From Brienomyrus brachyistius (lineage: Eukaryota > Chordata > Actinopteri > Osteoglossiformes > Mormyridae), in contig NC_064533.1 of NCBI RefSeq assembly GCF_023856365.1, forward strand, positions 35,326,118-35,390,117: DNA of 64,000 nt, given 5' to 3'. Of this stretch, positions 33,912 through 47,000 are shown one piece after another (position 1 is the first letter of the stretch; each line of letters begins with the position of its first letter). The notes under the pieces are model-generated. The model searched no databases and had not been told where the DNA came from. It worked only from the letters and a program-made list of their open reading frames with translations. The position numbers and the translations under genes are program-made.

Positions 33912-36900
33912 ATGCAGCTCTTAGTGCTTGTCGCGTTTTTCATCGGTTTTGCCTCGATTCGGGTGCCGGTCAGCGAGGGCTGCGGACCGGGCAAGAGAAT
34001 CGGCAAGAGGCCGCAGCCGAGGAGGCTGACAGCGCTGGCTTACAAACAGTTTCTCCCCAGCATTCCCGAGAAAACAACGGGAGCGAGCGGCAGGTACGAA
34101 GGGAAAATAACTAGGGCTTCTGAGCGCTTTAAAGAGCTGATCGCCAACTACAATCCTGTGATCATCTTCAAAGATGAAGAGAACACGGGTGCCGACCGAC
34201 TGATGACACAGGTGAGGGACACAGTGAATTCACACTTTCCGTTTCCTACGGCTGTAATTTTTTCAGTAATCAGCACAATGGACATTAAAGCAAACCGAAT
34301 CAAAGTGCGACATGTAACATTTAGTCCAAACGTTCTATAAGGGAATTATAGGCTACATTAGATATTTCTAGCACAATTCCAGTGGTTTAGTTTTGTTTCA
34401 TTTATTTTTTAACATCTTAACCGGTCTTTTGTCTTGGGCTAGTGGTAGTACAGTAGCCATGCTATACCTGTATCAGTTTATGTACCTGTAAGTAATTCAG
34501 AACATTTTAAAGCAACTGAGACCCAGAGACAAGACGTGCGGTACTGAATAGGAATGTACGCTAGGGGGAGCTCTGGCTCGGGATGCGCGCAGAAAGAAAA
34601 TTGAACAAGCGTAGTTTATATTAATTATTCACTGTGAATGTAAAGCTTGATTGTTTTGCTTGTAGTTTCTTTAGACGCCGAAAAGCCTCGTGGATCCTTG
34701 TGAGTTTTTCGAATGTATGTTTTATGACCAGTTATATATAGTTTTATTGTTTATGTGCGACTGGATTGGAGTACTTAAGAATGAATGAGTTTTAAAGTGA
34801 ATGAGGCCACTAGGGAATGCAACTTGTCTTACTGCGGTTTTTCTCCTCCATCAATCTGCGCGGTCACCTCGCACTTAATTATGAGGCGAAGCTTTCTTAA
34901 TCTGTACAATTTATGAGCTCCATTCAAATGCTTCCGCCTGCAGCAGAGCCAATCTTGTTTATAGCTTACCGTATTTTGTAGTTTTTTGTATTTGCTTTTT
35001 AGCGCACCAATATAACCGTTGTATTACACATAAATTTTGCACACGTTAAGATATGAGATATATAATATAGTGACATAATCCGGAGCCGACTTTATGTGTT
35101 TTATTCATTTAATTTATTGCTTAAATTTGCCTACAACACAGGCGTGGCTTCTCTAGTCGCATTAATGCGTTTGCACAGACGCGTGTTGTCGGCGCAGTGC
35201 TTAATGTTTATGTAGGTCGAGGTTACGAGAAACCTCCTACAGAAGTCGAGCCGATCTGTGCCTTGAAAGTTAAACCAACAAAGTTCCCGGCTTGATTTAT
35301 GAACTCCATTTCGTTTCTGCAGCCGCAGAAAAAAAACAGACGTGGAAATCCACACCGTCCTGTGAATAGGCGTATACAGTTCTGCAATACCCTATTCTTA
35401 TCCCAAGTCCAACACCCCCGTAGAAAAGAGTGGATTATTTTAAAAGTTTAAATACCCCTTTTGTTTCTAAAGGTATAACATAAACAGCCCCTTTCTGTTA
35501 GCTGTACTGTCGCTGTTTTAATCATTCATAAGATTAACCAGTAGCGTATTACTGAATTAAGATAGGGATAGGAAACCGAACAGAACACTCAAAACTACAC
35601 GTAGTAGAATTTATGCGCAAAAATTAAATGGCTATTTAACTGAAATGCAAATGCACCTTTAAAATCGAGGGAAACAAGCCAGTATTGTCCTCCTGCAGGC
35701 TATGGCTCTGAAGACGTGTGATTACGATCATATAAAGAGGAAAGGCTGTTATCTTAGAAAGGCGTGCCTGAGCAAATGCCGGAACTATGACATTATTATA
35801 TAGCTACTTAATAAAACAATTAAAATCGTGAACTAACGGAAATTAAACGGTCAATAAAATCTAACACTTTTACAGTGCGCAGCATAAACGAATTACTTAA
35901 CATGTTTTATGTGTATTCAAGAGAATGGACGCTAATATTTGTGTTGCTTTGAAATTGTTTTACTAGAATATCCCAAATTAATAAGGCTGGAATTTATAAT
36001 TTGCGTTTTACATGACTGTTATACCATTATGAAGAAGAGAATCTGGATTCAAAGATTCTCTCGCGTGCCCCAGTTAACAGGCAAGCACAATGACGACAGC
36101 TTCTTTCACTTAAATTTTCTCTATCTAGTGACTCGAAGAAATAGCTTTGTATATATCTATGATATGGATTTCCTTAATCTATAATATGTGCTGTACCAAC
36201 GTTGTTTCTGTCTTGCATGTAGCTCTTTTATTTTAAAGATTAAGGTTTATTAAGCCCGATATTCATATCATGTTTCTTCTTCTTTTCATTCATCATATTC
36301 CTTCTTCGAATGTTGCCTGTAAATATTATTTGCAGGGAGGGGCATAGCTGGAATTCCCCCTGGCAAAATGTTACCTTTGATCTCCGTGCAGATGTGGGGG
36401 ACAGGGGGGGGATCCCCTTGATGGATTTTGCCATTTGGGCCCCCATTGTTTGGTTTTGGGGCCCCTAAAGTGCTGGGGCCCCTGAATCCGCCAGGGTATC
36501 TATGCCTGTCCAACACCTCAGTTTTACTGAAATTTTGTCTAGTGACAACATATGCCACTAGTTTTTTTTTTTTTTTAACTGTAAAATTAATTTAAAAGCG
36601 GTATTTTAAAATTGTTGATCAGTGATTGATTATCGATTGAGCATAACAAAAAATACTATGAATGATAAATATTGGGGAAAAAAACACTAAAAATATTTGT
36701 AACACAACACTTTCAGGAAGCTGGACAATTTTTTTTTGTTGTTGTTAATGTGTCAGGACCCTGAAAGGTGAGACTAATTTCTGCTAATTGGGTTAAGCTC
36801 ACCCAGGCTCGAATTGGCAAATTGGCATCTGATATTTACACAAACCTGCCTGTCTTAGGTCACATTGCTCACCCAGTTATCAACCAGGAATAAACAAATC

Positions 36901-37714
36901 TAAAACGTATCATTGCTGCCATCCAGTTTCTATTGCACTCTTTCATTAACATTTTGGGCCATGAAAGCACAACAGTGCACTCTCAAGTCCAGCAGAGCCC
37001 CCTGAGCATGTATACAAGTTCAATGTCATTGTGTGAAACGCTTCAGCTTTTTGCGGGAATCTCAGTATCGCAAAGGTCTCGCCAGATACCCATAGTTTAT
37101 TGGATGTGGAATAACACACCCCTGGGACACGTAATTTGTACATTATTCTTGTTTTCTGTTCTTAGCAAATTTGACAGAAAATGGCCAGAGGAAGAAGTAA
37201 CGGCATTTGTACTCCAACAAGTGAGGGACCCCATATTTCAGATGTTAACCAAAAATTGTGGCTACTGGATTCACTGAAGAACTTGTTCTATTTAGTCTGT
37301 GGTGTAATCCCTGTAGTTTGACCTTTTATGGACAATAGGTTGGAACAGAATTAGGGGCTACCAATGCAGCCAAGATTTTATTTTGGGATGAATAGGGCAA
37401 CAGCATCCCTGTCAGTGTTTACCCCCTGTGATTCTGTACTGGATAAGCAGTTGGAAATTGGATAAAATATTTGCTGGCTTGGTTGCGTTTTTTTAGCCAT
37501 AAGGTACAGTGTGCATCACTGTCTTTGGTGACACAACTAATATAAGCTGTGTTGTATGTGGCTGTAACACATTAACTCTTCCTGAGGTCAGCTTGGCTGA
37601 GAAATGCAATACATCCAAACAACTGGTGGGCACAGATCAATTAATTTTTTTAAATCATATTGAGGCATCAGCTGTCATTATGGATTAGGGCTTGTAGCAT
37701 TTTACTAGTAATAA

Positions 37715-38161
<447 letters not shown>

Positions 38162-39775
38162 TAAGAGAGAAAGGAAAGATGAGCAATGTACCTCTGTGCG
38201 GCCAATAGCTGCGGACGGGGAAAAGGTTTTGCTTTCTTGCAGCCCATTCATTGATATCCTCAGGATCTTGAGCTGCCAGCAGCAGTGCTGCATTTTCCGT
38301 TGAATAGAGTAGCACTTTTTTATAGCAAATACCTGAGTCATGTTTGCTGTGTGCAAATAGAAGACAGAGTACAGTTGATCACATTGATTTAGGTTTATTT
38401 CCTTGCTTGAATGAGCTCAGCACTAGCATTTTGTTATTCCCCATTCAGTGACTGGTTGAATATTTGAAGATGTAATTTATTCTGTATGGCATCAACTAAA
38501 GGAGATCACCAAGATATGGCCGAGGAAAAGATTGAGACCACAGCAGTTTTTTTTGTTTCACTCGTTTCTCAACTTATGGGTGTGTGTCTGTGAATGATGT
38601 ATATTTTTTGCAAACTGCAGTCTGGTTCTTCCCTGTGTTTCATTAATGAAGGGCTTCTTCCTTCCTTTATGGGACCTCAGTCCTGCTTTTGGGAGCCTGA
38701 TGCAAACTATCCTAGCAGTGCACCTCACACCTGCACTTAATGTTTCCCGTTCCTTTTGAAGGTCACTTGATGTCATCCTCCGATTCATGAGTAACTGTCG
38801 GATAAGTTAACAATCACCTCCGCCATTTGAAAGTCGCTTCTGCCCTTTACCTGGCTGGGTTCTGGTCCTTCCCAGTGTCTCCTGCTTCACCTTGTTCTTG
38901 TGTACTGCTCTCTTATAAATTTTGAACCTGAAAGCATCTTGTTGCTCAGCTTAGCCTTCTGCCAGCAGAACCACAATTTAACCATGATTTAAAAATGCAA
39001 ATTTGTTTCCAAAGCACAAAAAACATACAAAGAAATACAAGCACACAGAAAAGTCCAAAAAGGCACCAAAACCATTAACCAAAATATCAGTCATCTGAAA
39101 TATAAGCCAAACGAAGTCTGAACCAAGGTCTCCATGAAAAATGTGATACTGAAAACCAGACCAATCACTGAACAGTTTTCCTTGAGAGAGGCTGCACTTC
39201 CTTTCAGGCAGCGAATTAGATTTTTCTTGAAAGGTCACTAGCATGTAAGATGTGAAAAGTTTGTTTAATGAAGGCCCTCTAACCAAAGGTTGTATAAACT
39301 AAATGCGGCTACGTTTTGGTTTCTGGCTGCCTTAACAGTGTTTGCTTAGTCACAAAACTGTCATCAGATTTCCTGTTTTCAGAAAATTATTCTCCATGTA
39401 TCCAAATTCTTGTAAGACTAATAAACGTATAATATGCACTTCCTGTGATAACCCTTTTGTTTTCCATTTCTGCCCAGATCGGTTTGTCAACTTTCAGCTG
39501 CCGACATAATTGACAGGGCGACGTTGCCATTGGACGGGACGTATTTTTGACTTCTGAGGAAAAGAGACAGGACCTGCAGCACTTTGATCTGTCAGGAAAC
39601 GCGGAACAAAGTGCCCGTACATTAAGCTTCACCAGTGAAGGACTTTTTATACACGAGTGAAGATATGAGAACAATTGTTTTTAATACAAAACAAGACTGA
39701 ATTTATCCACCTATTCTGATGATGTGTGTGACTTTTTTGGGACTTAACTATAAAAAAAAATCCATGCAAATAGAC

Positions 39776-40072
39776 CAGGGTGGCACACTGGCATAGAGGG
39801 TGACACTGTTGCCTCACATGTATGTGTGGAGTGTTGGGCAGGATTCCTTACGTAGCCCAAAGTCATGCAGATCAGTGAATTGGTTTGTCTAAATTGCCCA
39901 TTGCTTCTGAATGTGTGGGTGCACCCTGTGCTGGATTGGCATCCTGTCCAGGTTGTACCCCTGTCTTGTGCCCTATGCTGCCTGGGATACGTAGATTGCA
40001 GTTCTCACCTGTAACCCTGTACTGGATAAACAGCCTGAAGATGGATGGATGGATGGATGGATGGATATACAA
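39776..40072 (+). mobile_element. SINE with (ATGG)n tail in ihh intron 2
   Basis: The head GACCAGGGTGGCACACTGGC is followed by GTTGCCTCACATGT, a body with TGTGCCCTATGCTGCCTGGG and ACTGGATAAACAGCC, and five ATGG units. It is diverged from the copy at 15536. Confidence 0.8.
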
Positions 40073-40560
40073 GCCAACATATGGAATTACCAGGACTGAT
40101 TATCTAATGTTTGAGAAGGGTGGATGTTTTTGTGCGTTTCATGGACCGACGAAACCACCCCCTCTGCAGTAGCGACCTGGCTCTGCATCACCCACTGCGA
40201 CCAGCCAGATACTGTGGATTTTCAGCCATAAGGTACTCCTTTGAATAAGGTTCCCTGAATGATTTTTACTGTTCTGTATTTGTTACATGAATGTATCATC
40301 ACCTTCAGTCCATCTAGAAATGTATCACACTGTACTCCCTGTCTTAAGCAGAATACAGCACACTAGCCTGAGTTTATTTAGTCTTTGTTGGATATTCTGT
40401 TGTTTCTGACTCTGGCCAAATTACTTTATTTTCTACCATGGCTTTGTGCAGTTCTCAAATCTGATTGGTCAGAACCGTTGATTGATTTTGTTATTGTGTA
40501 TGTATTGCCAGACAAATCACAGTAGTATACCAATGCAGTATTATAATCTTTAATTTTAAC

Positions 40561-41080
40561 TAAGGGTTAATGCAAAACCAAGTCATGCATTATGCATTTT
40601 TAAATGCATGGTTCAGAGGCACGGGACCACCTCAGTGCTTATATCATGGTCACTACACATCTGGCTTACACGTTTGTACCTAAAGACATTATTTTCACAT
40701 TTACGGGCCGAAAACACATGAGATCATCCACAAATATTTCACTGGTAACTTTGCATGGATACTATATCCTTGACTTTTCTGAACTTTATTTTATTGTCAC
40801 AGATTTTGGAATTAAATGGACAGTTTTGGAACTAACAACTGGCCTTTGGGCTTAGCAACGACTGACAGCCTTAGCAATGGATCATTTTCAAATTAATGAC
40901 GATGGCTTGGGTTGTATGTAAGCAAAATGTTTATTGGCGGAAGAAAGTAGTTCCACTAATAAATGCATTTACAGGTCATAAACATGAAAATAACATATTT
41001 AAGTACAAACGTATGTCAAATATGTAGTAACTCTTTTATAAGCCGGTTGATTTTCACATTTATTAGCCATAAATGCATTT
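40561..41080. mobile_element. Non-autonomous inverted-repeat element, copy 2
   Basis: Shares TAAGGGTTAATGCA, TTTGTACCTAAAGACATTAT and GCGGAAGAAAGTAGTTCC (or their inverses) with the element at 20005-20592. The central block with GGAATTAAATGGACAGTTTTG and GGGCTTAGCAACGACTG is inverted relative to copy 1. It lies in ihh intron 2; further partial units continue to about 41160. Confidence 0.65.
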
Positions 41081-41967
41081 ATTAGTAGAACCAGTTTCTT
41101 GCACTGGTGACTAAACATTTTGCTTAGACAGACCTGAAGTCATGCAATATATCTTTAAACACAGTCCACTGTGCATCAAATGATTCTTCGCAGCTGTCCG
41201 TTTGAAAATGTATGGTGCACCACTTACTTAAATGACTTTGGTATGGGCATCGAGTAATATTTTGGTCTGTCTGTTTGGATGAACATTGGAGTGTATTGAG
41301 TGGAGAAATATTTATTATGGTGGTTATTGTGTTAATATTTTGCCAGCTTTATGTGGTTTTTGTGAACAGACATTCAGTGGGATAGGAAGCACTTATATAG
41401 GAGCCACATCTGCAGGTAGAAGCCAGTCCTTTGATTCCATGATTCATAGGACTGTCAGTCTGGATCTTCAACATCAGCTCACACAACCGTTCCCATTGTG
41501 AAACAGCTGTGATGAGCTTGTCTGCTCATCTGAAATCAGGATTAGAAACTGCTGGAATGTTCTGAAAAGTTCCGCAAATAGAGAATCAGGGGTGAATGAA
41601 GAAAAACGTGTAGGAAAAACATTTTTGTAGATGGGAACATGGAAAAGCGGCGTCGCTATAGACGAGTCCGTGGACGTCGGTCAGCAAGGGGGAGCGTCGG
41701 GAAGAGAACAGAGACGTAAAACAGGGAGGAGGGGCGTCGCTGCTGTGTGGTTCTGCAGGGTTTGGCTCAGTTGGTCGTATTTTGTTCCCTTTTCTCGGAT
41801 GGTTAGTCCATCATTGAAACCTTTATCTGGGTCTCTCTCATTACCTGATAAATATGTGTGTTTGGTGTATTGGGAAAATAAGACGCCCATGTAGCTCCCT
41901 TTACACGCCACCCTGGGAGTGTAAATTCAGGTAAATCATCTTTTCATTCACCCTGTAAGTGCACCTG

Positions 41968-42073
41968 TGTGTGTGTGTGTGTGTGTGTCTGCAGATTGGC
42001 CAGTGCTGAGAAGCAGTAATGCCTAGTAGATGATGGATGGCGAGTCTCATAGTTTTTTTTTTTTTTTTTTTTG
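41968..42073 (+). repeat. (GT)n microsatellite followed by a poly-T tract
   Basis: About ten GT units near 41968-41988 and a run of about 20 T ending near 42072, with unique sequence between. It lies in ihh intron 2. Confidence 0.9.
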
Positions 42074-42992
42074 TATAGACATGATGACATTTGCTATGTA
42101 TAGACATAAACTCCACATTTTCTTGTTCACCAAACCACGCACCATCCACCCCCTGTTCTGCCATACATGCTGTTTCTAGAATGTTATTCTGAAAACTGGG
42201 CCTGGCTTTTATCTGAATGTCCTGAATTCTAAAATCCCAAATCCTAGTTACATAGTCTGTAGATAAACATGGCCCTGACCCTCGTCCCTCTCCACCAAAT
42301 CTTTATGCTAGTGATGATTATCCCTATGAGGTGTGTCGTATTCAGCAGCATTTACTCTCCTCCTCTCCTGCAGAACGCTCCATGGCCACTGGGGCAGGAG
42401 GCTGTTTTCCTGCTCCGGCTCCGGTCTTTGTGGAGGTACAGAGGCGGCTCAGAACCGCAAAGGGTGGTCCTGTCCGCCTTCCTGGGCCGTGATCTGGTGA
42501 CCCGCAGTCACTTCTACGTGATGGGAGGGGCCAACCTGTCACTCGCTGCCACTCGCCTGCTGTTTTTGGCAGAAGGGACTGCTCTGGTAATGGGGGGAAA
42601 TGCAGGGGGTGTTTGCCAGCAATGCTAAGACAGGACAGTGCATCCTCACATTGGGGGGGCTGTCTGCCATACGTCACCTGGGTCACGCTGCAGAAGGACA
42701 CCAAAGTCATCTGTCCCTTGACCTATCAAGGCACACTGGTCGCCAGCCGGATCCTGACCTCCTCCTCCTCCTCCTGCGCCTCCACGGACCAGCACACCGG
42801 ACCTTTGCTCCTCTCCAGCTGCGGCAGATCTACCTTGGCCTAGCATCTCGCCTAGCACCAGGTCTGCACTGCTACTCAAAACCCTTATACTGGTTAGGAG
42901 CTCTGCCTCTGGACTATAAACCTTTTCACGCCTTGGAATTAGCAGACCGTGGGGGGAGTGAAGTAGGAAATAAAAATGAAGGAATGACGTAG

Positions 42993-44072
42993 AACTGGGG
43001 TAAAGAAGTAGGACAGTGAGAGAAACATGAGATTGGAAGAGGCTGATTGGGAAGAGAACAGGAAAATGTGCGTGTGAGGCCAGCTAAGAGAGAGTTAGAC
43101 CCAAATGGAACGCGCATGTCCACACAGAGCCCCTGTCGGGGGTGTCTCCTCCAGTGATGAGCTGACGACCTCGTGTGGGCGTTGCCAAGGGTCCCTGCAT
43201 GCTCACGTGCTCACGTCGGCACAGACAAGCCAGCACACTGGCGAAACGGGGGGGTGGGGGTAAAGGGGAAATCCTACATGTAAATATGTTATGTATGGGT
43301 TAATGTAGTAAATGTATCACTACCTTGAAGCAATATGTAAACATATGTTTTTTTTGCATAAATATTTCAAGAAATATATCAAATTAAATCGATTTAAATG
43401 TGATCTGGCCATCAGTGTTGACTTAAGTATGAATTACAAATGTGTATCTTATTTATTACAAACTTATGAATCCATTATACGTGTTTCGATAATGAAAATG
43501 TATTATTCTTTGTTGGAATATTATATGTATCTGAAATGTATCATTACTATGACTGCAGTACCCTGAGTGTCTATACAGATTTTAAATAAGGAAGTTCAGA
43601 TTTTCATCTACTATCAGTTTTTTGTATTTATTTTCCTGCAGTATGCCAAAGTGCACCGCCATGTATTTCAAATGCCCATAACAAAAAGATATTTTGTGGT
43701 TGATTTGACTAACAGCCCTGCAAACTTCACTCAACACCTCAATTCTTGCCCCCCATGTATTAAAATGTCCTGTCAATTGACCTTCTGAACCAGTTTGTAA
43801 AGGCATTTTCATGTTAATGCAGCCTATTTTTTTGCATTATAGTGTTAAGTCTCTTTATTCTTACTTCTTGTACTTTGAGGCATAGTTGCCATCAAACCTG
43901 CATGCTCAGTGTTTGAGTATCACATATGAACATTTCTGTTTTCTTAAAAAATTATTCTGATCACCTTGTAGTTTTTCCAGTTGGTTCAGTAGAAAAAGTA
44001 CCATTACTTCTCTCCAAATACTTATCTCTCTCTCTCACACACACACACACAGACATTTATACCAGTGCAGAG
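42993..44072. other. Spacer between convergent ihh and slc23a3
   Basis: AT-rich, no gene. TTTATT at 43854-43859 (AATAAA on the minus strand) is a plausible slc23a3 poly(A) signal, about 215 bases past its stop. A (CT)n(CA)n microsatellite lies at about 44024-44052. Confidence 0.5.
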
Positions 44073-47000
44073 CTAAAATTCCGGATGATGTGGATGCGTG
44101 TCCATTGCCCCAGTAATCTGGGTTTCTTCAAAGCTGTTCAGCAAATCAGAGGTTTCCTGCAAGGGAATTTCCACATTCTTGTTAGCCTGTGTCCTGCAGG
44201 CAGAGAAAGGGATAATGCGGAATCCAGGAAGGTCCAGAACTCTCTGCACGAGGTAGGGGGGGTCATAGATCCCAGTGTGTTCCAGTGAATGATCCAGTGT
44301 TTTATCATCCAATCTCCTTTTCCTTCTCGTGCTGGAAGACAGCCCCCTTTCTGACAGTGATCCTGGAGAAAAGGACATTTTGGAGAGTTTACTTTGAGCA
44401 CAAATATCTGGCAATAAAATAAGCCACAGTTTCCTCGTTTATCACATTGTGGGTTTGACAGTTACTTTACCTGACACGGTGTTGTCCAGGAAGAAAGCTA
44501 AAAGACCCACAATGAACACTGGTAGGGTCAGAAGGGAGATGAACAGCACATCAAGACTGGCCACGCCTGCGGACACATCCCCACACAATCATGATGAGAT
44601 AATCTGATGGGACATCCATCGAGAAATTCTGCTCTACAGCTCTGACATACGCAAGTTACTATGGCGGTGGAGTGGGTACCTGTGAGGACAAAGGTTTTGT
44701 GGAAGTTGAACCAGCGAGGTAGTAGCAAGGACATAAAAACAGCGAAGCCAATGTTGAAAATGTTGCGAGCGGAGTCCATGTGTGTGTACTGGAAGTAGGT
44801 GACACCTGTCCCCACGGCGACCGTGTAGGTCACACTGAGGACCGCACCTGTGCAAAGGGAGCTTGAGATCAGAGATCATTTAATGATACTATTACTGCAG
44901 ATACTCAGACAGAAAAAAATACCGGAGGAGTAGATCACCATGAATGGCAAGGGGAAACGAGGTGAGCAGCTGAGTTAATTGTGGGGATACCCCCACGATC
45001 AGTCCCATTATGGCTGCCAGCTGGACAGTGCGCCGAGATCCACACTGTTGGAGGAAGAACAGCAGGACTGACTTTCTGAGGAAGCTCCTGATATTGAGCC
45101 CTACAAGGCCCTGCAAACGAGGTCGTACCTGGCTGAGTCCCAACGTGCAGGCATTGGGCACACTGCTGCTGAGGCCGACCGGTCCCCCCAGCAGGGCGGC
45201 ACTCATGCTGCCAAGACCCTCAGCACAAAGCCCACGGTTACATGCAGCAGGCGGCGGGGGACAGGTTCCAAGGAGCCTCGCGGTTAACAGGTAGACACCC
45301 AAAGAGCTGATTAATGATGAGAGGGCAGCCGCAACACCTGCTGCAACTCCCTGTGCTGACAGCAGGGGGAGCCTCATTGTTCCTGCAAACAAATTTACTT
45401 TGATAACCTAAATAAAAGTTGATAGTACAATGGTGTGCAGTAATACAAGGCAACATCATGCTGTGATTTGGTCCCCTTTTAAACAATTTGCACTTGGCCT
45501 ACAGCTTACTCTAACTAACAAACACAAAATGGCGAGAATTAGATTAGCAGACCTAGAAGAGGAAAGCTGAACCAGGATGCACTGTGGGATGTGTTCCGGG
45601 TAATGCATGGCAAGACTGAGGTGCTGTTCAGGTTAATCCAAGAGAGGCTGTCTGAGGTATTTAAAGTGATCCTGGAGATTTTGTTGGAAGTGTTCTGGAA
45701 GTGCAGTGTGGACAGGAGCTCGCAGGCCTGGCGAGGGTGGAAGTAGCCCAGGCGCTGAAGTGCTGTGCTCACCGCCCACATGCTCAGCAGCGGCACAAGT
45801 ACCTGTGCACAGGCGACACACACATGACATCTGGCAGCAGCCACTGCAGACATATGGTCACCACCAGTAAATACATACGTGTAAAACATGATCCATGTTG
45901 AAATAAGCATAGGCTTCGGACCCCCTACAACTCTGAATAAGGCAAGTGGTTTTGGGAAATGGATGGATGGATGGAAGAAGCATTAGCGAGACCTGAGGCA
46001 CATCAGGCTCGATGTGTTTCCAGTTGTGTTTGCTGGATTAGTGTCAGGGGGACTCACTGAGACCATTCTGCAGACAGGGTGTCGTGTTGCCCCCAGGATG
46101 GCCGGGAGTGAACAGAGGCGCAAGTGCTGAGACAGGATGACGATGAGCACAATTACCCTAGAAAAACAGTTCATTCACTTATTGTTATAGTCATATTTGA
46201 CAATAAGAATAATGCAGACTAGCACAGACAGGCAGGCAGAGAGACAGACAGGTGCATTGAATGAAGCTAGGTACAGCTCACAGAGCTGACAGAGAGGCAG
46301 ACTGAATGACAGGCAGACAGACAGGCTGACAGAGAGACAAGCTAACAAAACACAAGCTGACTGATAGGCAGACGGAGAGAGATAGAGAAACAGGTGCATT
46401 GAATAAGGCTAGACACAGCCTGGTACAAACTGATAGACAAGCTGACAGACACGCTCACTGATAGACAGGCAGGCTGACAGACAGACGTGCACTGAATGAA
46501 GCCACACAAGGCCCAACACTGGCAGACAGAGCAGCACACTCACAGAGCAGCACACTCACAGAGCAGCACACTCACAGAGCAGCAATGCCCCAGTGGTCAG
46601 AGCAGAGCAGCACACTCACAGAGCAGCACACTCACAGAGCAGCACTCTCACAGAGCAGCACACTCACAGAGCAGCAATGCCCCAGTGGTCAGAGCAGAGC
46701 AGCACACTCACAGAGCAGCACACTCACAGAGCAGCACTCTCACAGAGCAGCACACTCACAGAGCAGCAATGCCCCAGTGGTCGGAACAGAGCAGAGCTGC
46801 CTCCCTGTGGACGGAAAAGCCAATCACGCAGAAGAGCGGGGCCAGAACCAGTGGTCCACAGTGACGGAGCACCAGAGAGCTCAGTCCACTGGCACCCAGA
46901 GCCAGCTGGACCAGCCCGCTTGTAAGGCCCATACCTTGGAGCTGAAATGAAGAGTGAACAGACAGAAGGGTTGGAAAGACAGCAGTGTGTGGGGTGTCAA

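Noticed and set aside
42269..42628. 119-codon ORF over ihh exon 3 as a separate gene
   Set aside because: It starts in the intron and matches the hedgehog Hint domain only from about 42440 onward; it is one frame of the decayed exon.
46496..46925. Overlapping plus-strand ORFs of about 110-120 codons with repeated HSQSST-type residues
   Set aside because: They are translations of the minisatellite on the strand opposite to slc23a3; open in all three frames because the repeat lacks stops, with no gene signals.
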